Below the pieces are notes generated by a model. That model did no database searches and had not been told where the DNA came from. It saw only the letters and a program-made list of their open reading frames with translations. The position numbers and the translations under genes are program-made. This document shows positions 23,328 through 36,300 of a stretch of 64,000 nt of DNA, one piece after another. Each line of letters starts with the position of its first letter. The stretch's first letter is position 1. The stretch is taken from assembly GCA_963922205.1 (NCBI GenBank), contig CAWUHX010000068.1, forward strand, positions 806,001-870,000. Reading direction: 5' to 3'. The stretch is from Romanomermis culicivorax. Its lineage: Eukaryota; Nematoda; Enoplea; Mermithida; Mermithidae.

Positions 23328-23579
23328 CTATAGTCTGTTTTTTATAAAATGCTTCCGAATAGAAAAGTGACACAAATCAGTACTGTCCTCAAAATCGTCT
23401 ACCTAAAGTTCTTTTTGCAAAATTTTTCACTGGAAAAATTGTAGAGGGTTAGGTCAGTATACTCACAAATTTCCAGTCCTACAAAGTATTTTTTTTTATC
23501 AGAAAATCGCAAAAATCTGAAATACTACTTGCTTTCCACTTTCATTATTTGGAAGCATTTTAAGAAGAACAGACTATAG
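23328..23579. repeat. CTATAG-ended MITE, best copy (family M1)
   Basis: 252 bp. Left terminus CTATAGTCTGTTTTTTATAA followed by AATGCTTCC; right terminus GGAAGCATTTTAAGAAGAAC followed by AGACTATAG. The ends are inverted over about 29 bp. The outer TATA palindrome is consistent with TA target duplication, as in mariner-type MITEs, but the boundaries cannot be fixed by one copy. Confidence 0.8.
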
Positions 23580-24130
23580 TTCGTTATTGAACCATTGTCA
23601 ATCGAACAGATTTATGTTTCTGCAATAAATGGCATATGTTTGAATAGGTGGTACTCATAACTTTTGATAAGGTTGAAGTTCGATAATTTGTAGGAATAAA
23701 GGTGACTGCACTGTTATCATTCATTAAAATAATTTATAGACCAAGCGTTTGAGGTTTTTTTTATGCTTTCGCATAATAACTTTTTCGACAAGTTTTTATT
23801 ATGAAAGAAGTACCACCACCATTTTAGAACTGATACATACTCGGCATGAAGGGACAGTAAGAAGGCAGCCGGGGCAACAGCACTGTCGGAATAGCGGGAT
23901 TTTGATATCAGGTTAATGGCACACTCAGACCAGCGCCAAGATCGGAATAACGGGATAGTTAGGGCAAAGGGATAGTCGGGGTAACGGAGCTCAATCTAAA
24001 TGACTGTTGTTCAAAATATAAAATTTATTTCATTCCATGAGAATTTTATCAATTTTTTCCCGATCAATTCCTAATAGTTTTCATCAAAATCACTGGAACA
24101 TGAAAAAAATTTCGAGTTAGATATGCATTA

Positions 24131-24136
24131 TTTATT
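24131..24136 (-). terminator. Candidate poly(A) signal of the claudin-like gene
   Basis: AATAAA on the minus strand, about 335 bases beyond the stop codon at 24470. This AT-rich DNA has other chance occurrences, so the assignment is tentative. Confidence 0.25.
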
Positions 24137-24469
24137 ATTATTACATGAGAAAACGATTGTATACAGCATACACATGACGAGAAATCATATAAAACGAAAA
24201 TCGTTGTTAATCAATATCATAAAAACAATGCATAAAAAAGAAAAGCATGCAAACCTGCAGATAATAGGTAATAAGTGAAACGGGGAAAACCGTAAATGTG
24301 TAAATTTTTTCAATTGAAAAAAAAAACAATTTCGATCAGTACAATTAGTATAGGTTGGATTCGATCTTAAAGCGATTTTTGGGCTAGATAGGGGAAAAAC
24401 GCAGCAGGTTCATCAAAATCACAACCCCGTTTTATGACGTATTTTGGTTTTTGGAGGAAAACAGTAGAC

Positions 24470-27400
24470 TCATATGGGCAAAATTTTGGCCGTTTTGACC
24501 AATACTGCGCCAATCAACATGTCGACGAAAAGAACGACGATGGCGGCGATGCCCACCCACATGGAATACCCGAAATCGCCTTTACTCTCCAATGCCTGTA
24601 TATTAGTTGGCACGTCGCCGAGGTCTTGGCCGCTTTTGAGACCTGTAAAAAGTTAATGGATGATGAATATACATTGTCGATGTCTTAGGATACATACGTC
24701 AGATTTCGCGTACCAAGATATACTCACATCATCGCAACACAAAATATAAAAATTTCAATTTTTTAATCATAAACTGCGTTGAATTTCAGTATCTTCGTTC
24801 ATGACCCGTAAAACTTTTTGAAAAATTGACTTCAGCAAGTTACACTCTGCACTTTTAACTGACACCCTGTCTCTGCGATTCTGGCGCAGAGTTCACAAAA
24901 AGCAATGCTTTGGACGACAATTTCGGCACGAATCGTTGACATATTTTTAGAATTCAAATTTTTCACTAAATGAGGATAGATTAGCCACTAAAACATTTGG
25001 TTGAGTACAGGATTTTATAGATCAACATGACCGTATTGATAAGAGTCGTAATATTTTTTTACCGTCTCATTTTTGACATTTTAAAACTACCTAAAAAGTG
25101 TAAAATGCAAAATTCAGAAAACATTTTCATACCACATTATAGAACATTGTATTCTGTATCAAATGCACGGTAAATAATAAAGTTACTTCATGGCTAGGCC
25201 AATAAGTCTCAAGTCTCGTGAATAGACAGAAAAATGCTAAAAATAATAAAATTCCAAACCTTGGGATACTGTAGCCTGCGAATTTTACTTTTTGAGCAAT
25301 TTGGGAATTATCTTAATATCCAGCTTACAAAAATTGTCTTAACCCTCAACGTCCTGTATATACAGCGTAGTAAAAATATATAGCCTCAGTCAGTAGATGC
25401 AATGTATCCCATTCAATTCGCGATAAAAAAACAGTGTCATTTTTTTATTCAATTCGCAAGGTTTTGCGCTTCAAGTGAAGCTGTAGGGTGTGTTTGGTAT
25501 ACTCTAGTCAGCGCCGGAAAATCGAAAAACCGTCACTAAATTTTTCACGGGATTTTTTCCGGGTTTTCTTATATTCCGCGCCCGAGGTAGATTTTACCAA
25601 GGAATTCGGCTAATGCAGTCAAAAAGCGCATTCATTTTTCATCAGAATGCTTTTCATCGCATCGAATTACCTAGCATGATGTATTTTTGAGAAGTTTTGA
25701 AAAAATAACATTTTCTTTGTTTTTTTTTGCGTTTCGGATGATTTTTTAGTGAGCGAAAATGGTTGATAGTGAGAAAATATTCATATTTTTGGGCTCCCCT
25801 TCCAAATACCCGCCCTCTCCGCAACTGCAATTATAGTTATGATCGCTAAAGTAAATAAACAACAGTTTTCATAGATAAGAGTACTAAGGAGTAACAGAAA
25901 ATATGATTTTGGGTCGATTCGACCTTAAACAGGACGTTAAGGGTAAATATCTCATTTTTGACGTTCATCACGGTGTAATAATTTCGTAGTGGAGATTGGA
26001 ATTACCAGAAAGTACAATTATAAGATGATTTCCGCTTGTGCAACCCTGTAGCAGTACATGAATTTCTGTAATTTTTTGTCACCAGTCAGAAGACATCGTA
26101 AGCTATCTAATGTATAGGGAATTTTTTGGTGCTTCTGAGCTTTAGCAGTATATATGATGATTTTTGTGAAAAAATGACAATTTTCGCTCTCAACATTTGA
26201 TGTTTCAAATGCCACTGTATTCCTAATAAGCACTTTACACTAATGAATGCTACATTAAATGGTGGCTAATCCGTTGGGCTAATATTGGGTAAATTTTCAG
26301 GACACGATGTTTGACGTACCTAAACCTGCAAAAGTTGAAAGAAGTGTATATCAAAAATCGGAAAATCAAAAATTTCTAACTTTTGTCTTACTGTAGCTAT
26401 GCGAATTTTGATTTTCAGACGAAATGAGTATCATTTTCGTTCCTAGCGCATCAAGTTACAGTAAATATATGATTTTCAGGTAGGGTTAGTTTTTTGCTTA
26501 TCACAGCTCTCTGTAATAAAAAGCTAAATTTTCTCAGACGTCGTCCATTTATATATGAATCAGGAAATCGGAAAGCAAGCACTACATTATACTTCTGTCG
26601 TTTTTAAGTCGAGTCACTCCGACAAGTCGAAATTTACAAGTTTACCATAAGTTGAACGAACCAACCTGTAACTAAACAACCTGCACAATTTTCGACAAAC
26701 TTACAGTAAACGGCGACTCCGGCTACATCCAGGACGCAGGCTAGACCGGCGAAGATGGGCAGCGGTGGTGTCAGGCACGACGTACAACAACACATGCAGC
26801 AGGCGACCAAAGACCAGGCGAAGCCCAAGGCGCAAAGGGCGACGGCCCCCGCCAAGCAACCGAGGGCGGCTTTTTTCCAGTCGGGCGCGTTCTAAAATTA
26901 GATGGATCATCGGGTGGTAAATCAATTAAGGTTGGAAAAAACATGTTTTGGTAAATTCTGATGCGATGAGCACTAATGATTGACAAGCTTTTAGCTTTTG
27001 AATATTCTATGAAGCTAATTTTTCAAATAGATAATGTATGGTATTATTAATTGGTGTTCAGTGGCCAGAATAGTCTAACTAAAATATTAATTCTACTGTA
27101 GCTGTCCACTGAGCCATCTTGGAATATCAGACTACTGAAAAATTCAACATGTCTGGGTAACGTGACATACAACAAAATTGTCAATTTCAGTCGAGCTTTT
27201 GATTCTGATGTTAATATGGAATGGTTTTCAAAAAGCTACGTCAAAAGCAAATGCCCAAAAACCTTTCCTGTAAAGTTAGTGTGTGGTCAAATAAAATTTC
27301 ATACAAGGGGTGTTTTTGACAGAAGAAATTAGAGAACTCCCATATGATTAGGTGCATCACAAACACATTAAATAAAAAGTTTTGTAATCATCTTTCCTCG

Positions 27401-30400
27401 AAATCTGGAGTAGTTTACGGCTATAATGCAGGGTAGCCAAATAAAAACGGCCCACCACATCTTACAGTAGCACATCCATCCAAAGTTCTAGTTTTTGCGT
27501 TCTATGGCAAAATTACTGTAGTGTCGTACTTGATAAGAGTTTCATGGGTCTTCGAAATCTACGGATTTTTAACGAGCAAAGCCGCTCATTTGTGCAGTTT
27601 ATCACTACAGATTATTAAAAGATCGATAAATTTGACAGAAAATACTGCCGAAAACTGCTGTTGTGAATGAAAAATCTTCAATGGGATCATCAGTTTCAAA
27701 GTTTTAAAAGTTATAAATTTAATCTGAAATTTAATTCCAAAGTTTTAAAGTTTCAAGTTTTTTGGTTTAAAGTTTTAATTAATCGCTTTTCAAAAAATTT
27801 CGGATCACTCAATATCTACTACCGAAAATTTTGGAATATGCAAATTTGTCTGGAAACAGTGTTTTCTCTCATGATTATCAAAATTTACCTGCTCCGAAAT
27901 CAGATGTTCATTGTTTAATCCATTCAGTTTTCATTTGGGATAAAGCATTCTTGACTATGCTTATATTGTAGTAGAGGTATACTGATTTATTAATTTAAAA
28001 AATTATATATAGATCGACAAAAAAAACAGTGGTTTATTATGAAGAATATAGTACAGTATTTCTCCAGATCAAGATACGAAATTTTGAGACAATAAAATTT
28101 TTATCGCAATACTCAAGCTTGTCTGGGTACAAACTGTTTAGGCAGGTACTTTTTTTGGATCACCTTGTTCATCTTCAACGCATGACGTTGATCTTCGCGG
28201 CATTTCACTTAACTGTTTTATTTTGGTCAACTAGACATTCTTAAGGTCAGGTCTCATTAATCATAGCGAAATCTACCTGAGGATTTATATGAAGATTCTG
28301 AAACTAACTAAACTGTATCACATTTAAGAGATGCTTCTTGAGTGCAGGAAACTTCTTTTTTTTCAGTTTACTAACAATCAATAGCATCAGGAAAATGTAG
28401 ATTTGTATAGCTCATCAATTTTTATATATATAATTGTGAATATTTCTGGAGCTTGCGAAAAAAGTTCATCGATTACATATGATGTCCCAGAACATCGCCA
28501 TACGTTTACAGGAAACTGATGCTTTTCAAACTGAAAACATGTTTAGCGCGTAAAGACATGACGTTACAAGTATTCTCAACGTTCAAGCAATTTTTAGTAT
28601 AAATATAATAAAGAGCTAAACATATGATTATCATTTGAAATTACGCTCATTACCACGGACTGAGCAAAATAACATACAATTTGAAATTCACATTTTAAGA
28701 CATTGGCCAGTTTAGTAGAAAATATCATATGCTTGGATATTATATACCTGCATATACTAGATTAATATCTTTACGAATAATGTTCGTAGATAGTTCATGG
28801 GCCACATATAAGGTGTCTTCAGTTATCAAATCGGAAACGACTTATGTCTATGTCATGTCACAGGGATGACCTACATATAGCGACCTTATCATAAGTACAG
28901 TAGATTCTCCAAAATTCATCGGACCGAATACCGTGCTGCAAAATTTTGAAAATATAGAATAACATTCTGCTCACACTTAACGTCTTTGCGACAATTAGTT
29001 CTCAAGGATGAAAACTTTTTCTCGTTATTTCGTGATCATGGTCTGATCAAGATACGAACTTTTCTACACTCAACGGTCGAACCTTTGTCGAGGAATCGAT
29101 TCTTTGAAAATTCTAAAACGTGTATATTTTTATATCCATGCGTCTACTAAGAAACTCTTCTTTAGTTGAACAGTAGAAAAACACATTTTCAACATTCTCT
29201 TCAATAAACTGAATTGTTTGGGATGATATTGTTCATTATGCAAACAAACTTTATGAACTTTTTATGCTCAATGAATTGTCAAATATTGACAATTTTAAAA
29301 TTTATTCGGGAAAGCCGATCGAAAATGAAATAGAAGCGAAGATGCTCCTTCCGGAAAGAATTGTGTGAGCGTTTGGGCGAAGACCTCGTTTTATTGCCCA
29401 CAAAAACTAGTTTATGTATTATTGGGACCAATTTGCCAAAGGTTTATGGCGAAAAAAGCCACTGGGCAATAGTGAATCATACCCAGAAGTAGTTTCTGAC
29501 CTGTAAAATCAACTCAAAGATGAATGTCGCAGAGCATGAGATTTAAGAGCTAGGTAAGGCTAAGTGATTAATTTAATAAATAAGAAGTATGTAAACAATT
29601 ATCCAGTGTCCACTTTTTTCATGTTGCAACAGCCTACTGCAGTGGATCGAGGATGAGCGGAAGTTTAAGGGAAAAACAATGATCAAAGGATTCATTCATA
29701 GATCAATAATGGAACATAATGAGTTTGGTCCAGCGCTTCTGGCATAGTTCATACACGCACTGATGACCTTGTAACTTATCAAAATGCTGTTTTTCAGTAT
29801 CATGTGTCTGTTCCAAGCATACTGGCCCTGATACTGATTGACATGGAATATATTCAGTGTTGCAGCAAATGAAAGTTACGCATGAATATCTATAGCAGTT
29901 CATTGATACGTAATACATCTAGCCTGTTTTTTTTTAAATATTGTGCATTGAAAAATGACAAAAATTAGTACTTTCATCAAAATCACATACACAAGACTTT
30001 TACGGAAGACGTTTTTACTCAAAATTTCAAAACATAGCAGAAAATCGCGAAAATATGAAATACCATTTGTTCCTAAATTTGATATTTGGAAGCATATAAA
30101 GAAACAGACTAAAGACACTATCCCAAAATAACCAATGATCAATAAGTCAGATAACTGCCGAAATATTTCAAGTCAGATTTATTCACGCTTTTAATGATTT
30201 CATATTCGAAAACATTATTTTTTGCCTTTCAAATTACTTAAAAACCACACTAAACTTATATACAAATGAATTTTTTGTGAAACCATACAATTAACAAGCT
30301 AATGATATTTTTCCGAGGTCACTTTCGTTTTGTGATACAAATGCATCACAAGTAATATTGCATTATTTCTGCGATTTTCTCGTAAACTCTAGGTCAAATA

Positions 30401-31334
30401 AGACTGGAAATTTGTCGCGATACTAAATTAACACTTTAAAAAATTTTGAGTAAAACCTATGTAGTTAACGCCTTGTCTAGACGATTTGGACGACATTTTC
30501 TGTCCTTTTTCAATTTACAGGCATTTTATAGAAAACAGATTATAAGATGTTTAAGTTAATAAAAAATCATTATCTGATACCTAATAAACTGCAGACTGTG
30601 AATCAGAACAGAATTGAACTTTAGAAAAGCACCGTAACACAATGCGTTTCAGATATTGCCGAAGATACTCGCTTGTACAAGCCTTGGTTGCCGAGATCAT
30701 GAGAGCTATATGTCTAGTTACCATTTTAAGTTACTTGCATGCAAATTTTGGTGTGAATAAGACCCACTGGGAAGATTGACTGGTGGTCTCCAGGTGTAAA
30801 TTCCGAAATATTCTATTCAGAGATGAATTCTTTCTTCCATGGGCAATATTGCAGTATTAACAGCGGCCTTCAAAATGCATATTTTTCGATGTTTGTAATC
30901 ATCTGCTACTATACTTGGTAAACTTCAGTGTAAACAAGGTTCAGCATCAAGAAAAGTTTATGCAAGAAATTGATTTTTATGATCAAACAGAATCGGTGCA
31001 AATGAGATTTAAAAGAGATTTGAGTACTGTGACATCCCTTAAGTCAAGATGAAACGCAAGATGAATCGCCATTAATTTACACTCCAACAGTCATGTTGTA
31101 AATAAATATCTATGACATTCATGTTTCCAACGACTTCAAACTAACCTCCCAATCGGAAAGACACTGATTTGAGTTTAAATTCGAATCGGCGCACGATTTA
31201 AATATCCCGTAATAATTACTGTAGTGACTGTCCTGCAGTTTACGCCAGGCCGGCGTGGCCAAAGACACGGTGGTCAAACCGGCCCCAACGACTATGCCCA
31301 CGGCATAGGCCACCAAGAATATCGACGAACACAT
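24470..31334 (-). CDS. Claudin/Clc-like four-pass membrane protein (182 aa, first exon 1a)
   Basis: Three exons on the minus strand: 31334-31146, 26891-26705 and 24642-24470 (stop TGA at 24470-24472), with introns of 4,254 and 2,062 bp. Phases 0 and 1 agree. The protein has four membrane helices: about 5-26, 71-93, 106-124 and 154-174. The first extracellular loop carries the claudin-superfamily pattern W30 ... GIFKSC48 ... C58. A Cys-rich turn follows helix 2 (C94-C102, containing CCMCCCTSC), a usual palmitoylation-type context in such proteins. The C-terminus is very short (KTAKILPI), with no obvious PDZ motif. The ATG at 31334 is followed directly by helix 1. Family members in worms act in cell junctions and channel or receptor regulation; the exact subfamily (Clc-like versus claudin-like) was not resolved. 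An alternative first exon appears to exist at 39168-39455. Confidence 0.85.
25343..25943. mobile_element. piggyBac-type MITE in claudin-like intron 2
   Basis: 601 bp. Left: TTAA then CCCTCAACGTCCTGT; right: ACAGGACGTTAAGGG then TAAA. The ends are inverted over about 15 bp with a one-base difference, start with CCC and sit on a TTAA (left) or near-TTAA (right) site, as expected for piggyBac-type elements. No transposase frame is present. Confidence 0.6.
29919..30111. repeat. CTATAG-ended MITE copy, eroded (family M1)
   Basis: Begins with CTAGCCTGTTTTTTTTTAAA, contains AAAAATGACAAAAATTAGTA and AAATCGCGAAAATATGAAAT, and ends GGAAGCATATAAAGAAACAG then ACTA. Same order of internal words as the 1928 and 50025 copies. 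It lies in the first intron of the claudin-like gene. Confidence 0.6.
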
Positions 31335-32727
31335 ATTTTATCCCAATGAGGAAAATTAGTTTCAAGTGAAAAAGTCGTAGAAACGCTGAAACGTTAATGA
31401 GAAAAATTCTCCACGTGAAGAAAAAAGTTGGCCTAAAAATCGATGCAAGTGAAAAGGAACGAAATGTCAGAAGACAACAAAATGCACCTATACAATAGGA
31501 ACATGATTGACTGACTATTATAACATGTGGTCGGGAAACGTACGCAAGGACGCCCCATGTCGGAACAACTTTTTTTTTAAACTAGTTTCCTGACATAACA
31601 AATATAATTTTGAATAACAAGTAGAATACGACCCCTTTAAAAAATGAAGTTTGAAGAATTACACAACATTTCAACAGAGAGTGTCATTTGAAATGCGAAA
31701 AAAGTACGAGGAACCATACAATCAACAAGCTAATAATATTTTTTCCGAGGTCACCTTCGTTACGTGGTGCAAATCCATGGCTACGCATATTTCTAAGCTA
31801 AAAGTGTTGAAGGAAAAAACGCCGACAAAATGAAGAATGTGAAGCTTATGAATTGAACAATTAAACTAAACAATGGAGTAGTTTTTATGGTAACGGAAAA
31901 TATTCGGAATCCCAATATGATCAAGTTACTCGGGATTTCAGATAACAATAAATGGTAGTCAAGAGCTAGAATAAGAAAGGTTACAAAACTGGAAAGATGT
32001 TTATGCTTACCGACAGAAAATCCTAGTTTCATATCTCAGAAGATGTTGACACAAGAAGCCTGTTATACAAAAATCGAGAAATATGAACACAGATCTACAT
32101 CGAAAATGTTATTCTCTTGAAAATTCAGACCTCAGAGCTTTATTTTTTCCATTCTTGATAACTTAATTCAATACAGATAATTGCCCAACCTTTCTCAACA
32201 TGAGACAGAAATAAAAATCACGCTTTCGCTCTTTTACAGTGTATTTACAAGACAACTTATGTTGTCAAAACCAAAAATTTCTTCACACTGGCCGTAAGCC
32301 ATCAGAGTGATGGTGTAATTTTTAGCGTGGCTCGAAAAGCTGGATATGGACTGTATTTTAAAATATCTATATAATACACGTGGGAGAGGAGTCATGACTC
32401 TGGGCAGCCAACGAAATCTTGGCAGAACTCAAAAAGCTTTTGAAAATCAGAAAATTTTAGTTGGATTCCACAGCAATGTATGTTAAGTTGCCTTTTTTGG
32501 TCGAGAATGTATATATACAATTGCATTCCTATAGAATTGATACGCCTGGAGATGCTTGAAAGGCTTTCCCTTTTTGTAGTTCTATTTTTCATAAAACGAT
32601 TGTTGTACAAATTTAGAACTGAAGAGTTGACTGTTCGTCGGTTCAGCGGCTTAAACTTGTTTATGAATTGTAGAAAATTTTCAGTAAAACTTCACATTTT
32701 TCTGTGATATCATGCCTTTCCGAATTA

Positions 32728-33350
32728 CAAGGTGTTGCATAATGATTGGAAACACCCCTGCAGGCGTACGGGTATAAGCTACAAATAATTATCATATACT
32801 AGCGTGTAGAGAATTCAAATGTGCATATCACAAATTATTTTTTAATTTGAAATACCGAACTTGACTCAATTTATGGATTAAAATCAAAAGCTACCCTAAA
32901 ATCGACAAAAACGTGAATTCAAATGAATCAATAATCAGTTTCACTGCCATTTGCCTCCCTAACCTGTCGAAAACGTTCTGGCATCGAACACAAATGTTTT
33001 GAAAAAGTTCGATGTCATATTCTAATTCGGTCAAAACGAGATGCAAATTTTTTTGCAATGTTAATTTTCTTGCAACGATTTCTTTTTCCAGTTTGAGGCT
33101 TGAACTCTATCAAAAAGGCGAGCAGTTTCCGAATCAAAACTCATTTTCAAGTTTCAAAATTAAATCACAAATCAAATTTCTGACCAGTTTTATTGTAACT
33201 TGTTTCTTTACACGTAAATTGAATTTTAAACAATGCAATTTAGCTTATCTGATGCAGAATTAAATTTTCTACAAGGTGGTATATTACACTTTAATCTAGC
33301 ACGTACCTATTTGGCTGCAAGGCTGTCTCCAATCATTATGCAACACCTTG
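32728..33350. mobile_element. Tc1/mariner-type non-autonomous element with TA duplication
   Basis: 623 bp. Left CAAGGTGTTGCATAATGATT then GGA; right TCC then AATCATTATGCAACACCTTG. The inverted termini match perfectly over at least 23 bp and are flanked by TA on both sides (32726-32727 and 33351-33352). An open frame near 33090 includes LRLELYQKGEQF, which could be a worn trace of a helix-turn-helix region, but no transposase catalytic part is seen. Sharp ends suggest a fairly recent insertion. Confidence 0.85.
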
Positions 33351-33352
33351 TA

Positions 33353-36300
33353 TATCAAAATTCTATAGAATCCCAAACGATAATTTTTGAATCTCTTAGG
33401 GCTGCTGACATGCTCTCGAAGTGATCACAGGTTCAGCAGTGGTTGCAGCGAAAAATACTGGATTATGAACGCACTATAGAAATTTAGTGGATCAATACTA
33501 GTCTATTTATTATGCAATGACAGATGCAGCGATTCCATGAAAACAAGTTCAACAGAGAAAAACTACCTGTAAGCGTTCACTATTATCAATGGAAAACAGA
33601 ATTTCGTCCATGAGCGGCAAACAACAATTGAAAATTTTTCTTAATAACCTAATTGAATGATCAAAATTCTTCGAGAAGCACTCAAATGTCGGCTTATTTC
33701 TATTTAAATAAAAAATGTGGAAGCCTGATAGTTTGTGAAAATTGCGTATCAAGTACAATTTACTTTTTTGGTTGTTACGTCTGCCATTACAAAGTCAATG
33801 TGATATGGTTAGTAGATATGTATCGGGTCCAAAATTTTTAAAATATCGGGTTCAAGTCCGGTTCCAGCAAAATGGTCGTGTAATTTCGGGTCTCATTTCG
33901 GGTCCGGGTCCCCGATACACCTCTAACAGATACTTTTACAAGTCTACTTCGATAAATACCAAGAAATATTCGGCAGAAACTTGTAAGAAAATTAAGAATT
34001 TATAGCAGAGTTTATAGGTAGAAAGAAGGCTACACAGAGAGACTACAAGAATAGTCATGGATATTAACGATAAAAATGAAAATCTGTAAAGCAAAAAGCA
34101 CGTGACATATTACAGAAGTCAGTGGTTTTTCCACCAACTGTTCAGTCAACAACAAACAAAAAAGAAAGCGCAACAACGTAGAAGGCGTAGGGAATTGTAT
34201 CCGCACAAAAATTATCTATATGGTTTACTTTTCGTGTCCTAGTAACCGTACACAAATAAGCTAATTAAACAAAGTTGGAGAAGGTGCTCACACGAATGGC
34301 ACGGATCTATATGCGTCATGATGTGAATAATCAATTAATATGTGTCTATTGTAGAGCCAGTGATTAGCACGGTATTACCGAAGGGAAAGAATAGTTCCAT
34401 CGCGGAGAATTAATTCTACCACTCATACTGGATAACAGTATCTTATTCCACACGCGCTTGATTTGATGACAAGGTCACATGGTTATTCAAAGACTATTTA
34501 ACATTTCTGTCCTACTGCATTTGCTGCTGGTAGATGGTATTCGGAAAACTTAATGCTACACTGCATCATTATGTATGTATAGAGCGCGATAATACACACA
34601 AAATTCCGTGAAACAAGAATGATAAATAAAAAGCCTCTAATAATCATTTTCAACTTAAAATTTTCGAAAAAATCTTTTCAGTGAACGAAAATTTAGTCCT
34701 CATTTCATATACAAAACTCAAATCTGGGAAGTTGAGTATCATCTCACTAACTACTCAAGAAATTTTCTTGAATAGGATTCGTTAGGAACTTACAATCCAA
34801 GGTTTTAGCTCATAGAAACAAATCTAACTCAGTGGGAATTTGCGTTAACAAAACATTAGACTTCGCCGAAAGACTGAAAGCATGATCTGCTTATAAGAAA
34901 CTAACTAATCGATGTACAGAAAAGCAGCGTATGAAAAATAATAATTTCTAATCGAGTTTTTGGAACTTCTTTCTCAGGTAAGAAAAGCATTGGAGGATGC
35001 TTATACTTCCAACTTCCATGCTTCAAAACTACCAACTGCGCTGATCAACGTACATCATTCAGTTTTCCTTAAAAATACAAGTAGAGTCCAAAATTGATTG
35101 TGAAATGTTTTCGACATAAATTAATCGAAAAAATATCAGTTCTGTTTGACATCTTAATAATTTTAACGCGATAATCTGTGTTGCTCCTCGGAGAATTTTT
35201 GAAAATCTTTCACCATAAACAGAAAACCTTCTTTTCGGAATGCTGATTTTGGTAGTGATGTCCTGGAAACATAGTCTGGACACCATCTGAAATTGTGATT
35301 GCAAAAGCAAAAGACAGTTAAACTAGAAGATACGAAATCTTAACATTTAAGACATGATTTCTAAGAAGTTCTACCTTCTCTGTGATAAGTTGAAAATTAA
35401 TCATATATCGAACTGAGATATTTTGATTAGTTCCGTACGCTGAATTTCATGGTATCATTCGTTTTGCTTGATAACGAAAATTCACACCGCTACAGCATGC
35501 CAAAATTTGAAAATTGATTTATTTTTGGCACTTTTCAGTGGTCTTGCTAGCCAAGCGATATTTCAGGATCGGATTAATCTCATTCGATATATGAATATTC
35601 GTTTTACACAAGAAAGAATAAGCTATCTTTTTGTGTAATATTTTACCGTAAATTGTTGCACATTACACCCTTTAAGAGAGTTTAAAGTGTCGAGAATAAG
35701 CCGCCAAATTCGAAAAATTTTCTTCATGGGCACTCCCGCGCACTTTCCCATCGGATGCTGCAGAATTTTATTTTCTTATTTTATAGCTACTACATTCTTA
35801 CTGTATTGGTAAAGTTTTCATCCAAATTTTGATACCCTTTGCGGAGCTGCACAGCTCTGAAGAAGGCATACTCATGGAAATCACTCAGAAACCACGTCAT
35901 TTTCCAGGTGGCCCTTCTCTACCACATATGATACCCAAACAAACATTTTACACTCGGCAAAAAGTTTAAACTGTCGAAAATGAGAAGCAAAAAAAGAAAA
36001 ATCCTATTTATGGGCACACCGGAGCAGCTTCAACCATGATGTCGAGGAATTTGATATTTTTATTCTTTAGTTCATATATTCCTATAGTAGCTGCGAAAGT
36101 AACATCTCATCATCGCGCACCGTTTTGGCAGCTGTAGACATTTGCATACACTGCATTGTCATTCAAATGTGTTTTTGAATTTGAGTAAATGCCCAATCAA
36201 AAGAGTTCTGGGAACATAACATGTGTCTCCACCCAATACACTATAACAAAAAATGCGGCTTGAAGTCCTGGTAAATTTTCATTGATGCAGGTTTGATGGT

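Noticed and set aside
26701-26986. Arg-rich minus-strand frames over claudin-like exon 2
   Set aside because: Off-frame readings of a GC-rich exon whose true frame gives two membrane helices and matching phases.
31651-31833. 60-codon plus-strand ORF
   Set aside because: Part of it repeats the sequence at 30284, so it lies in a dispersed repeat; no ortholog-like motif.
33848-33872. GGTTCAAGTCC as a tRNA B box
   Set aside because: No matching A box, acceptor stem or anticodon arm at the expected spacing; it belongs to a CGGGTC-rich repeat.
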